A stretch of 64,000 nt of DNA. Origin: Streptomyces stelliscabiei. GTDB taxonomy: Bacteria > Actinomycetota > Actinomycetes > Streptomycetales > Streptomycetaceae. Positions 27,323 through 34,616 of this stretch are shown piece after piece; position 1 is the first letter of the stretch, and each line of letters begins with the position of its first letter. The stretch lies in NCBI RefSeq assembly GCF_014873495.1, contig NZ_JADBGF010000001.1:2976001-3040000 (forward strand). Direction: 5' to 3'. The translations under genes were made by a program, and so were the position numbers. The notes under the pieces were generated by a model. It searched no databases, was not told where the DNA came from, and was given only the letters and a program-made list of their open reading frames with translations.

Positions 27323-28705
27323 TCAGCAGACGGACTTGCCCGCGTAGAGCGCGAGGGCCGTGTGGGCGCCGAGGGTCGCGGTGAACCGACCCGAGCCGTC
27401 GACGGTCACCGTCGTGTTCTTCTGCACGTCGCAGTACGTGCCGGCCGCGAGGGAGGTCTGGTACGTACGGCTGAGGCTGTTCGACTCGTGGTTGATGGCC
27501 ACGAAGCCCTTGCTGCCGCGCCCGAAGGCGATCGCGTCGCCGCCGTTGTCCCACCAGTTGGTGACGGGCTCACCGCGGGTGGCGTTGCGGAAGGCGACCA
27601 TGCGCATGATCTCCGGCCAGGCGTGCTGGCACTTCCAGCCGTTCTGCCAGCAGGCGTCGACGCGACCGTTGTTCGGCGGCCCGGCGTCGGTGGAGGAGAA
27701 CTCGTAGCCGGAGTTGATGTCGGGCGCGCCGTACGGGTACGCCAGCATGAAGACGTTGGCGAGGGTGTAGGTGGCGTTGTCCTTGTAGCTGAGGGTGGAG
27801 CCGTTGCGCTCGGTGTCGTGGTTGTCGACGAAGACGCCGGCGACGGAGCTGTTCAGGTAGCCCCAGCCCTCGCCGTAGTTCTTCAGGTAGGCGAGGTTCT
27901 CGTTGTTGAAGACCCGCTTGAGGTCGAAGGCGTACCGGAACTCCTGCACGTCCCCGTTGCCGGTGTACTCGCCCGGCTGCACGGCCTCGCCGGAGCCGTA
28001 GATCGCCTCCTGCTTCCAGTACACGGACGGCTTGCCGAGCCGTGACTTGATGGCGGCGAGGTCGGCGGCCGGGATGTGCTTCGCGGCATCGATCCGGAAC
28101 CCGTCCACACCGTGCCCGAGCAGGCTGTTCATGTACGCGGCGATGGCCGACCGGACGTACTCCTCGCCGGTGTCCAGGTCGGCGAGGGTGACGAGTTCGC
28201 AGTTCTGGACGTCGGCGCGGCTGGTGTAGTCGCTGATGGTGGCGGTGCAGTCGTCGAAGTCGAAGGAGGAGTAGAGGCCGGGGTAGTCGTACTTCGTGTA
28301 CGAGGAGCCGCCGGTTCCCGTGCCGCTCCCGGCCGACATGTGGTTGACGACGGTGTCGACGACGACCTTGACGCCGGCCGCGTGGCACGTGTCGACCATG
28401 TTCCGGAAGGCGGTGGCATCTCCGAGCCGTCCGGCGATCCGGTAGCTGACCGGCTGGTACGACGTCCACCACTGCGAGCCCTGTATGTGCTCGGCGGGCG
28501 GCGAGACCTGGACGTATCCGTAGCCGTTCGGCCCGAGGGTGGTGGTGCACTCCTTGGCGACGGAGGCGAAGTTCCACTCGAACAGGACGGCGGTCACGTC
28601 CTTGGTCCCGGGCGGCGACGCGTACGCGCTCCCGGCGGGCACGGCGAGCGCGACCGACGCGCCCGCCGCGAGGGCGAGCGCGCCGGCGAGGGTTCTGCTG
28701 GTCAT
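27323..28705 (-). CDS. Secreted alpha-amylase (GH13)
   Basis: 460 aa. Signal peptide ends near AYASPPG. GH13 catalytic barrel with [12 protein letters not shown] (region I), [12 protein letters not shown] (region II, nucleophile Asp), [10 protein letters not shown] (region III, acid Glu) and [11 protein letters not shown] (region IV), plus a C-terminal beta domain. Length and sequence fit Streptomyces alpha-amylases without a starch-binding domain. Hydrolyses internal alpha-1,4 bonds of starch outside the cell. The MalR-like operator at 28778-28809 lies about 75 bp upstream. It precedes the amylase-pullulanase gene on the same strand, with a separate operator between them. Confidence 0.96.
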   Translation of the reverse strand: MTSRTLAGALALAAGASVALAVPAGSAYASPPGTKDVTAVLFEWNFASVAKECTTTLGPNGYGYVQVSPPAEHIQGSQWWTSYQPVSYRIAGRLGDATAFRNMVDTCHAAGVKVVVDTVVNHMSAGSGTGTGGSSYTKYDYPGLYSSFDFDDCTATISDYTSRADVQNCELVTLADLDTGEEYVRSAIAAYMNSLLGHGVDGFRIDAAKHIPAADLAAIKSRLGKPSVYWKQEAIYGSGEAVQPGEYTGNGDVQEFRYAFDLKRVFNNENLAYLKNYGEGWGYLNSSVAGVFVDNHDTERNGSTLSYKDNATYTLANVFMLAYPYGAPDINSGYEFSSTDAGPPNNGRVDACWQNGWKCQHAWPEIMRMVAFRNATRGEPVTNWWDNGGDAIAFGRGSKGFVAINHESNSLSRTYQTSLAAGTYCDVQKNTTVTVDGSGRFTATLGAHTALALYAGKSVC

Positions 28706-28777
28706 GTGTGGGGTCCTTCTCCGTTGAAGGGGTCCAGAGGGGGGCGAGCCGGAGTTCGCGCAAGATCAGTTGCCGAA

Positions 28778-28809
28778 TCTTGCTGCAAGATGGCTGAAAA
28801 CTTTCAACC
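28778..28809 (-). promoter_or_regulatory. Putative MalR operator upstream of alpha-amylase
   Basis: A 13-bp palindrome TCTTGC-T-GCAAGA (28778-28790) is followed by CTGAAAACTTTCAA. LacI-type MalR/Reg1 is known to bind CTTGCAG-like repeats at Streptomyces amylase promoters. Confidence 0.65.
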
Positions 28810-29266
28810 GTCAGGAAGGTACGAGTCCACTTGTCGCATGGTCAACCCTCCGGACACGCCTTCTTCACGCGCCCGAAATCTCCTCACGGGGTGGGGAGTT
28901 GAGGCGGTGCGGCGTGACAGGGGAGGCGGCGCGTGGCCGGGCCGGGGTGATCCGGGGGACCGTGGCGCGGTGGCGTCGCGCCGCTTCGGTGATGCGGTGG
29001 CCCGTGAGGTCGGCGAGGTCGCCGCCGAGCGGGAGGAACGGGACGCAGGCTCCACGGTCCGATGCCTGCCTCCTCGCAGGCGGACAGGAGGGCGGGTCGT
29101 CGCGCCTGTCGGCGTGGAGGTGGTTGTGGACCGCGGCCACGGGGGCGATGGCGCGGGCCTCGGCGCGAGGTCCGGCACCGGCGTCGCCGAGCCCTAGGTG
29201 CGCTCGACGCGTTCGGGGTGAGGTCGCGGTTCCGGGCGGATGAGTCGGGGGTGACTGGCTGACGGC
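28810..29266. other. Intergenic region, no supported gene
   Basis: About 460 bp between the alpha-amylase promoter and the stop of the protease gene. Frames are open on both strands because of GC bias, but none has an SD with a plausible start or any recognisable motif. A frame on the minus strand at 28865-29140 has weak protein-like character and might be a decayed gene; I cannot support it. Confidence 0.5.
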
Positions 29267-30172
29267 CTAGGAGCCGGGACCGGTGGTTCGGTGGAACCGG
29301 CCCCGGACGCCCAGCGCCTCGCGCAGTGCCGTGTACGCGGCCCACGCGTCCAGCAGCGGAGGGGTCACCGAACGCCGCGGGGCGGGGCCGTGGGTGACGG
29401 CGTAGCGTACGGCCTCCGGGCCGGCGTGCGGAAAGGCCGAGCGCAGCAGGGCGAGGGCGCCGGTGACGAAGGGCGCGGCGGCGCTCGTGCCGCTCAGGAG
29501 GAAAGGGCGGCCGTCGGGCCCCGGGCCCGGAATACGGTCGCCGGGGGCGCCGAGCCCGTGGCGGCCGATGGACGCGGCCAGGTTGGACCGGGGCATGGGG
29601 TGCCCGGCACGGTCGTAGGCGGTCACCGGGACGACCCACGGGTGGTCGGTGAGGACGGAGGAACCCACCCGGCCCTGGTTCCCGGCGGCGACCACCAGGA
29701 TCACGCCCCGGTCGGCGGCATGGTCGAGGGCCGCCTCCAGCGCGTGGTCACGGACTCCGGAGGGCGCGGGCTGGGCCATGCTGAGGTTCACGACGTGGGC
29801 GCCTGCGTCCACGATCTCCGTGAGCGCCCCGGCCAGTTCCCCGGTCCGTACGCCGGAGAGACAGGTGGCGGGGCCTCCGCCCGCCGGGTGGTCCGTGAAG
29901 AGAGGCCGGGACAGCAAGGTGCAGCGGGGGGCGACACCCCCTTCGCCGACGAGGATGCCCGCCACGGCCGTGCCGTGCGCGCAGCAGACGTCGGCGCGAC
30001 CGCAGCTTGCCCGGCCCGCGGACCGGCCCAGTTCCCTGATCGCGCGGCCCGCGAAGGCCGGGTGGTCCACGGCGACTCGTCCGTCGATCACGCCGACGAC
30101 GACCGAGGGGCGACCCGAGGTGCGTGCCATGAGCGGCGTGAGGCCGACCAGGTCCAAGGGGTCCACGGACAC
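29267..30172 (-). CDS. Subtilisin-like (S8) protease of the PatA/PatG type
   Basis: 301 aa from GTG 30172, chosen because GGAGGAG lies 6 nt upstream. Complete S8 active site: Asp30 (VIDGRVAVDHP), His66 (CCAHGTAVAGIL), oxyanion Asn165 (VVAAGNQG) and Ser230 (SGTSAAAPFVTG). There is no signal peptide or prodomain, so it is intracellular, as in RiPP-processing subtilases. The order VAPRCTLLSRPLF, then DAGAHVVNLSMAQ, then RGVILVVAAGN closely follows cyanobactin PatA/PatG protease domains (from memory). It lies 38 nt downstream of four cysteine-rich peptide genes, which are its likely substrates. It may cut the leader after the PGF-containing N-terminus. Confidence 0.88.
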   Translation of the reverse strand: MSVDPLDLVGLTPLMARTSGRPSVVVGVIDGRVAVDHPAFAGRAIRELGRSAGRASCGRADVCCAHGTAVAGILVGEGGVAPRCTLLSRPLFTDHPAGGGPATCLSGVRTGELAGALTEIVDAGAHVVNLSMAQPAPSGVRDHALEAALDHAADRGVILVVAAGNQGRVGSSVLTDHPWVVPVTAYDRAGHPMPRSNLAASIGRHGLGAPGDRIPGPGPDGRPFLLSGTSAAAPFVTGALALLRSAFPHAGPEAVRYAVTHGPAPRRSVTPPLLDAWAAYTALREALGVRGRFHRTTGPGS

Positions 30173-30210
30173 GCCCCTCTCCTCCGGCCGCCCGGCAGCG
30201 GACGGCCGGC

Positions 30211-30438
30211 CTACTCGGTCACGGGTTCGAGCGGAAGGCAGCCCGCGAGGCAGCTCTCCGCGCAGCGGTTCAAGCAGTCGCCGGCCTCGTAGGGCGGCAC
30301 GTCCTGGCACTCGTCGGCGCAGAGGTTGGAGCACAACGTGGCACATTGCGTGTCGAGTTGGGCGTACAGCCGGTCACCGGCCCCGTCCCGCCGGACGGGT
30401 GGGCCGGGGACCGCGGCGGCGAATCCGGGGAGCGTCAT
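30211..30438 (-). CDS. Cysteine-rich small peptide D (8 Cys, candidate precursor)
   Basis: 75 aa. Its ATG overlaps the stop of peptide C (ATGA), giving translational coupling. N-terminal motif MTLPGFA as in its neighbours, then a Pro/Gly-rich stretch and GDRLYAQ, which aligns with GD(L/R)(L/I)xPQ in the other three. The cysteine part is C-x3-C-x3-C-x3-C-x10-C-x3-C-x3-C-x3-C, consistent with two amphipathic helices each with a cysteine stripe. Ends LPLEPVTE. No family recognised. Inferred precursor peptide processed by the adjacent protease. Confidence 0.8.
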   Translation of the reverse strand: MTLPGFAAAVPGPPVRRDGAGDRLYAQLDTQCATLCSNLCADECQDVPPYEAGDCLNRCAESCLAGCLPLEPVTE

Positions 30439-30635
30439 GGCGCGCTCCCCCACCACGCCGGATCCCGGCACCGGTCCGCCAGGCAGGAGGCGTAGCAGCC
30501 CTCGAAGTCGTCGAGCCCTTCGCAGCGCGACCAGCAGAGCGGACCCTCGACGCGCTCGCAGGTGATCTCCTGCGGGTGCAGGAGATCACCCGGCCCGGCG
30601 GGGGCGGAGTGCCGCGCGAATCCGGGGAAGGTCAT
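30435..30635 (-). CDS. Cysteine-rich small peptide C (6 Cys, candidate precursor)
   Basis: 66 aa. ATGA overlap with the stop of peptide B, and its own stop overlaps the start of peptide D. N-terminus MTFPGFA, then GDLLHPQEITC. Cysteines C-x7-C-x3-C-x8-C-x3-C-x4-C, identical spacing to peptides A and B although the residues between differ. The twin CxxxC arrangement is that of helical-hairpin (alpha-hairpinin/CHCH-like) folds. C-terminal tail RDPAWWGSAP is Trp-rich. Confidence 0.82.
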   Translation of the reverse strand: MTFPGFARHSAPAGPGDLLHPQEITCERVEGPLCWSRCEGLDDFEGCYASCLADRCRDPAWWGSAP

Positions 30636-30823
30636 GACTCACCCCAGGAGGCGGAGCAGCGCTCCTCGATGCACTCGCGCCGGCAGACGGCGGGATTCCA
30701 GGAATGCTTGCACCGGGTCGTGCACGGCGGGCCCTGCTCCTCCTCGCAGGTGATGTGCTGGGGGACGATCCGGTCACCGGCCGGCACGCCCGTCGGCGTG
30801 CCGGTGAATCCTGGCAGGCTCAT
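30632..30823 (-). CDS. Cysteine-rich small peptide B (6 Cys, candidate precursor)
   Basis: 63 aa. ATG at 30823 is chosen because it gives the shared start MSLPGF; it lies 7 nt after the stop of peptide A. GDRIVPQHITCEEE is nearly the same as in peptide A. Cysteines C-x7-C-x3-C-x8-C-x3-C-x4-C; the loop KHSWNPAV matches RNAHNPAA of peptide A at the N-P-A core. Tail SASWGES. Confidence 0.82.
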   Translation of the reverse strand: MSLPGFTGTPTGVPAGDRIVPQHITCEEEQGPPCTTRCKHSWNPAVCRRECIEERCSASWGES

Positions 30824-30830
30824 CGCGAGG

Positions 30831-31022
30831 TCACCACGTCTCCGCGCAGAGCCTCGCCACGCACTTCCGTACGCACGCGGCGGGGTTGTGGGCATTCCGG
30901 CACTGGTGGCGGCAGACCGGCCTCAGTTCCTCCTCGCAGGTGAACTGCTGCGGAACGAGCAGATCACCGGCGTTCGCTCCGCGTGCCGCCGTCGGCTCGA
31001 CGGCGAATCCGGGGATACGCAT
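30831..31022 (-). CDS. Cysteine-rich small peptide A (6 Cys, candidate precursor)
   Basis: 63 aa, first of the peptide series. N-terminus MRIPGFA, an Ala-rich linker, then GDLLVPQQFTCEEE. Cysteines C-x7-C-x3-C-x8-C-x3-C-x4-C, highly basic between the pairs (CRHQC, CVRKC), tail AETW. An SD-like GAGAAGAGG lies about 8-11 nt upstream. It follows a 9-bp tandem repeat that separates it from the PatG-like gene. Confidence 0.82.
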   Translation of the reverse strand: MRIPGFAVEPTAARGANAGDLLVPQQFTCEEELRPVCRHQCRNAHNPAACVRKCVARLCAETW

Positions 31023-31050
31023 GTCCGTTCGCCTCTTCTCCCTGTCGTCT

Positions 31051-31131
31051 CGTTCTTCTCGTTCTTCTCGTTCGTCTCGTTCGTCTCGTTCGTCTCGTTC
31101 GTCTCGTTCGTCTCGTTCGTCTCGTTCGTCG
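31051..31131 (-). repeat. 9-bp tandem repeat, nine units
   Basis: On the plus strand there are two CGTTCTTCT, six CGTTCGTCT and one CGTTCGTCG in exact 9-bp register. It lies between the PatG-like gene and peptide A. On the minus strand one reading frame (GTG at 31213, overlapping the PatG-like stop as GTGA, running to 30923) translates it as Asn-Glu-Thr repeats, but that frame runs through peptide A out of register and is probably not a gene. Confidence 0.92.
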
Positions 31132-31209
31132 CTTCGTCGCTTCGTCGGTCTCGTCGGCCTTGGCGGCCTTGTCGGCCTTGTCGCTTCGTTCCTTCTCGCC
31201 TCGTGACGC

Positions 31210-32193
31210 TCACCGGTCGTAGTAGCGCTGGACCGGGGTCACCCGGTAGGGGAACAGTCCGGAGACGCCTACCCGGACGAACAGCTTCTCGGTGACGTTG
31301 GTCCGGCGGTGGGTGTAGGAGAGGACGACCGTGACGACGCTCTGGGCCCCGACGCTGAGCCGGGAGGGCGCCGCTTCCACCCCGGACAGGGCGTAGCCCT
31401 CGGCGCGCAGCTCACTGGTCCTCCGGTAGATCTCCTGCTCCCGCACCGTCAGGTAGTTGAGGGCCCGGTGGGTGGGGTCGAGGCCGGCGTTGTTGTTGAG
31501 CTGGAGCACCCGGTCGAGCACCTCCCTGGCGGTCCTCTCGAACTCCTTGCGGGAGGTGTCCTCCGGGCGGTCGATCGCCTCGATCAGCTCCCTGCTGTCG
31601 AAGGCCCAGATCTTCTCGACATGGACGACCGGGACGGAGAGTCCCTGGCACGCGCCCGGCGGTACGAGCGGGCCGAGAGTACCCACGACCACAGCGAGAT
31701 CGCGGCAGTCCCGGACCGGGCGCAGGGCCTCCACCAGGTCGTCCAGGCCCGCGGATTCGACGGGCTCCACCACGTAGGTGTCGACGCCCTGGACGGACAG
31801 GACATAGCACATCTGCCGGGCGATGTAGCGGTTCTCCGGAGCGGAGAGGACCCGGTACAGCGCGTCGGCGTCGGTGGCGTCACGGCTTCCGTCGGCGCCC
31901 GCGACCTGAGAGAACTCCTGCTGGACGGAGAGATCGGGGAACACGGCGCGCACGCGTCCGAGGACGTAGACGTAGGCGGGGCCGGTGTCGCCGTGCCCCG
32001 TCCCGCCGCCCTGGTGGGAACCCGTCTCCGCGCAGCCGCAACAGGCCTGGGTGACACCGGACTCCACGGGCACGGGTCGGGCGTCGCCGGGATCGGACGC
32101 GGGGATCGGTGCCGCTGCCGGTGCCGCCGATCGTGGCCCGGCCTCCGACGGAGGACTCGTGTCGGTGACGCCGTCGGTGATCTCGGGGTCCAT
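31210..32193 (-). CDS. Stand-alone PatG C-terminal-domain-like protein
   Basis: 327 aa; AGGAG 7 nt before the ATG. The first 70 residues are low-complexity (Pro/Ala/Gly) with a CCGC motif. From about residue 72 it matches, by recall, the domain at the C-terminus of cyanobactin maturation protease PatG: YVYVLGRVRAVFPDLSVQQEF, then NRYIARQMCYVLSVQG, LVEALRP, VEKIWAFD, HRALNYLTVR, SYTHRRTNVTEKLFVRV and the ending FPYRVTPVQRYYDR. That domain's function is unknown. Here it is separate from the protease, which is three to five genes downstream in the same operon. A role in substrate handling is an inference. Confidence 0.82.
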   Translation of the reverse strand: MDPEITDGVTDTSPPSEAGPRSAAPAAAPIPASDPGDARPVPVESGVTQACCGCAETGSHQGGGTGHGDTGPAYVYVLGRVRAVFPDLSVQQEFSQVAGADGSRDATDADALYRVLSAPENRYIARQMCYVLSVQGVDTYVVEPVESAGLDDLVEALRPVRDCRDLAVVVGTLGPLVPPGACQGLSVPVVHVEKIWAFDSRELIEAIDRPEDTSRKEFERTAREVLDRVLQLNNNAGLDPTHRALNYLTVREQEIYRRTSELRAEGYALSGVEAAPSRLSVGAQSVVTVVLSYTHRRTNVTEKLFVRVGVSGLFPYRVTPVQRYYDR

Positions 32194-32284
32194 GGGTCAC
32201 TCCTCACGCACGCTTCGTCGGGCTCCCGGCCCGGAGCGGTCGCGCACCGGGCATCCTGAGTCGTGCACGCGCCTCGCGCGGTGC

Positions 32285-32542
32285 TCAGCGTTCTCGTCCG
32301 CCGTCGATCGTCATCCACCGGTTCAGGGCCGCGGCCCTGCGCTCGCAGCCGCCGCAGGGCCGGACCCCCACCGCCGCGGTCACCCGGGCGACGGCGTCGC
32401 CCAGCCCGATGTCCCCGTCCTCACGCGCGAAGCCGGGGATGCGGACCCGGTGGCGGGAGCGGGCGGGACGGGACGGCCCGTACGCGTCGCGGGCGACGGT
32501 CTCCTCGGCCGGGTCCCGACCGCTCGTTGTACCGTCAACCAT
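32285..32542 (-). CDS. Small PGF-motif protein with CGGC and LNRW motifs
   Basis: 85 aa, first gene of the cluster. Residues about 35-40 carry RIPGFARE, the same motif as the N-terminus of the four cysteine-rich peptides, but preceded by a 34-residue extension. Then IGLGDAVARVTAAVGVRPCGGC and RRAAALNRW, a short helical CxxC domain I have seen at the ends of various small phage-like and bacterial proteins. It could be a further substrate or a regulator. It is separated by 91 nt from the PatG-like gene. The cluster promoter should lie between here and the aglA terminator. Confidence 0.72.
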   Translation of the reverse strand: MVDGTTSGRDPAEETVARDAYGPSRPARSRHRVRIPGFAREDGDIGLGDAVARVTAAVGVRPCGGCERRAAALNRWMTIDGGRER

Positions 32543-32641
32543 CTAGCTCACATCCCGGTGTTGGCCGATCTCCCCGTCGCCCCCACCTCCTTCCACTGTC
32601 CTCCTGAGGCACGCGGGACGCACCCCGGCCGGACGACGCGG

Positions 32642-32678
32642 CAGGGCCCGCCGCCCCGGTGCGGGGCGACGGGCCCTG
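32642..32678 (-). terminator. aglA terminator hairpin
   Basis: CAGGGCCCG pairs with CGGGCCCTG, with an inner CGCCCCG/CGGGGCG stem and loop GTG, about 45 nt after the aglA stop. Confidence 0.85.
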
Positions 32679-32721
32679 AAGGCCGGCCGCGGGTGCCGCG
32701 CGGCCGCTGTACTGCGGAGGT

Positions 32722-34398
32722 TCAGCCGGTCGTCCACCAGACCGTCGTGTCCCCCGGCAGCTTCGCCTCGTCCTCGGCCACGGTCACCTCGGCGCTGGCG
32801 AGCAGGAGACGGCCGTACGCGGGGATCGTGACCGCCTCGCCCGTCGTGTTCGCCGCGCACACGAAGTCGCCCCGGCGGAAGGCCAGGACGCCCTCGGGTG
32901 TCTTCAGCCACTCGACCGAGTCGCCCGCGCCCAGGCCGGGTTCCTCCCGGCGGACGGACAGGGCGGTGCGGTACAGCTCCAGGGTCGAGTCCGCCGCGCC
33001 CGTCTGGGCCTCGATGCTCAGCTCGCCCCATGCGGCGGGCTGCGGCAGCCAGGAGCCGCCCGCGCCGAAGCCGTACGACGAGCCGGACCGGGTCCACGGG
33101 ATCGGGACACGGCAGCCGTCGCGGAAGCCGTCCTGGCCCGCGCCCCGGAAGTACGCCGGGTCCTGGCGGACCTCGTCCGGGAGGTCGACGACGTCGGGCA
33201 GGCCCAGTTCCTCGCCCTGGTAGACGTACGCCGAGCCCGGCAGGGCCAGCATCAGCAGCGAGGCGGCGCGGGCTCGGCGCAGCCCCAGCGCGCGGTCGCC
33301 CGCGAGGCGGATCTGCGTGCCGAGGCCCGGCTCGTTGGCGAAGCGGGTCGCGTGGCGGGTCACGTCGTGGTTCGACAGGACCCAGGTGGCGGGGGCGTTG
33401 ACCGGGCGCATCGCGTCCAGGGTGCGGTCGATGACGGTCTTCAGCTCGGCCGCGTCCCAGTAGGTGGCCAGGTACTGGAAGTTGAATGCCTGGTGCAGCT
33501 CGTCCGGGCGGACGTAGTTCGCGGTGCGTTCGACCGTGGGGGTCCATGCCTCCGCCACGAAGATGCGCTCCCCCGCGTACTCGTCCAGCAGCAGGCGCCA
33601 CTCGCGGTAGATCGCGTGGACGCCGTCCTGGTCGAAGAACGGCATGACATCGTTGCCCAGCAGTTTCAGCTGGTCGTGGGCGCCGAGGTCCGGGAGGCCC
33701 TCGGCCTTGACCAGGCCGTGGGCCACGTCGATGCGGAAGCCGTCCACGCCCATGTCGAGCCAGAAGCGGAGCACGGAGCGGAACTCGTCGCCGACCGCCG
33801 GGTGGTCCCAGTTGAAGTCGGGCTGCTCCGGGGCGAACAGGTGCAGGTACCAGGCGCCCGGGGTGCCGTCCGGCTCCGTCACCCGGGTCCAGGCCGGGCC
33901 GCCGAAGATGGACTCCCAGTCGTTCGGGGGGAGTTCGCCACAAGCGCCCTTGCCCTCGCGGAAGTGGTAGCGGTCGCGCAGCGGTGAGCCGGGACCCTCC
34001 GCGACCGCCCGCCGGAACCACTCGTGCTGGTCGGAGGAGTGGTTGGGGACCAGGTCGACGATGATGCGCAGGCCCAGCTCGTGGGCGTCGCGGATCAGGG
34101 CGTCGGCGTCCAGCAGCGACCCGAACATCGGGTCCACCGCGCGGTAGTCGGCGACGTCGTAGCCGGCGTCGGCCTGCGGGGAGGCGTAGAAGGGACTGAG
34201 CCACACGGCGTCGATGCCGAGGTCGCGCAGGTACGAAAGCCGGGAACGAACGCCCTCCAGGTCGCCCATGCCGTCGCCGTTGCTGTCGGCGAAGCTGCGC
34301 GGATAGACCTGGTAGATCACCGCGTCGCGCCACCAGTCGCTGCGCTGTGCCTCGGCGGGGGTCGCGGTGGGGGTGGTGGTGGAGTGCTGGTGGCTCAT
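32722..34398 (-). CDS. aglA: Cytoplasmic alpha-glucosidase (GH13)
   Basis: 558 aa. ATG 34398 has AAGGA 6-7 nt upstream and is followed within 20 residues by WWRDAVIYQVYPRSFADSNGDG, the usual start of GH13 alpha-glucosidases. Catalytic residues: Asp in DGFRIDVAHGL, Glu in RIFVAEAWTP, Asp in WVLSNHDVTRHATRF. No signal peptide. It hydrolyses imported maltose and maltodextrins to glucose. Last gene of the malEFG-aglA order known from S. coelicolor; 218 bp containing a repeat element separates it from malG. Confidence 0.94.
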   Translation of the reverse strand: MSHQHSTTTPTATPAEAQRSDWWRDAVIYQVYPRSFADSNGDGMGDLEGVRSRLSYLRDLGIDAVWLSPFYASPQADAGYDVADYRAVDPMFGSLLDADALIRDAHELGLRIIVDLVPNHSSDQHEWFRRAVAEGPGSPLRDRYHFREGKGACGELPPNDWESIFGGPAWTRVTEPDGTPGAWYLHLFAPEQPDFNWDHPAVGDEFRSVLRFWLDMGVDGFRIDVAHGLVKAEGLPDLGAHDQLKLLGNDVMPFFDQDGVHAIYREWRLLLDEYAGERIFVAEAWTPTVERTANYVRPDELHQAFNFQYLATYWDAAELKTVIDRTLDAMRPVNAPATWVLSNHDVTRHATRFANEPGLGTQIRLAGDRALGLRRARAASLLMLALPGSAYVYQGEELGLPDVVDLPDEVRQDPAYFRGAGQDGFRDGCRVPIPWTRSGSSYGFGAGGSWLPQPAAWGELSIEAQTGAADSTLELYRTALSVRREEPGLGAGDSVEWLKTPEGVLAFRRGDFVCAANTTGEAVTIPAYGRLLLASAEVTVAEDEAKLPGDTTVWWTTG

Positions 34399-34497
34399 GA
34401 CGTCCTTGATGCGTGGCGGGTCATCTGGGCGGAAGGATGCGGATGGGGGCGAGACGGCCGCGGTGACAGCGGGGTCGGATGGCCAGCGCGGCCGCCT

Positions 34498-34570
34498 CGG
34501 GTCTTGGGGCGCCCCCGAGGGGGCGCGGGGCTCTGACATCTGCGGCTCCGCCGCGGGGCGCGACGGGCCC
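34498..34570 (+). repeat. GC-rich palindromic repeat between malG and aglA
   Basis: Contains GCGCCCCCGAGGGGGCGCGGGG followed by GCGGCTCCGCCGCGGGGCGC. This is a common Streptomyces intergenic hairpin type and relates to the element at 58687 through GGGGGCGCGGGG. It may attenuate malG to aglA read-through. Confidence 0.55.
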
Positions 34571-34616
34571 CACGAGAGCCTCGGCGAGCGACGGCCCCTC
34601 ACGGCCCTGTCGGCGG

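Noticed and set aside
21891..27347. Open frame of about 1800 codons on the plus strand opposite the amylase-pullulanase gene
   Set aside because: It is the antisense shadow of a verified GH13 gene in high-GC DNA; the translation is Val/Gly/Arg-rich without any domain.
28865..29140. Small minus-strand gene between the protease and the alpha-amylase
   Set aside because: No SD, no recognisable motif and competing open frames on both strands; might be a relic but cannot be supported.
30923..31213. A 96-codon gene with Asn-Glu-Thr repeats overlapping the PatG-like stop
   Set aside because: It exists because a 9-bp repeat stays open in all frames; its second half overlaps the better-supported peptide A. 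Kept only as part of the repeat finding.
29267..32542. Classical cyanobactin or lanthipeptide cluster
   Set aside because: No YcaO heterocyclase, dehydratase/cyclase, prenyltransferase or ABC transporter within or beside the cluster, and the peptides lack PatE-like recognition sequences.
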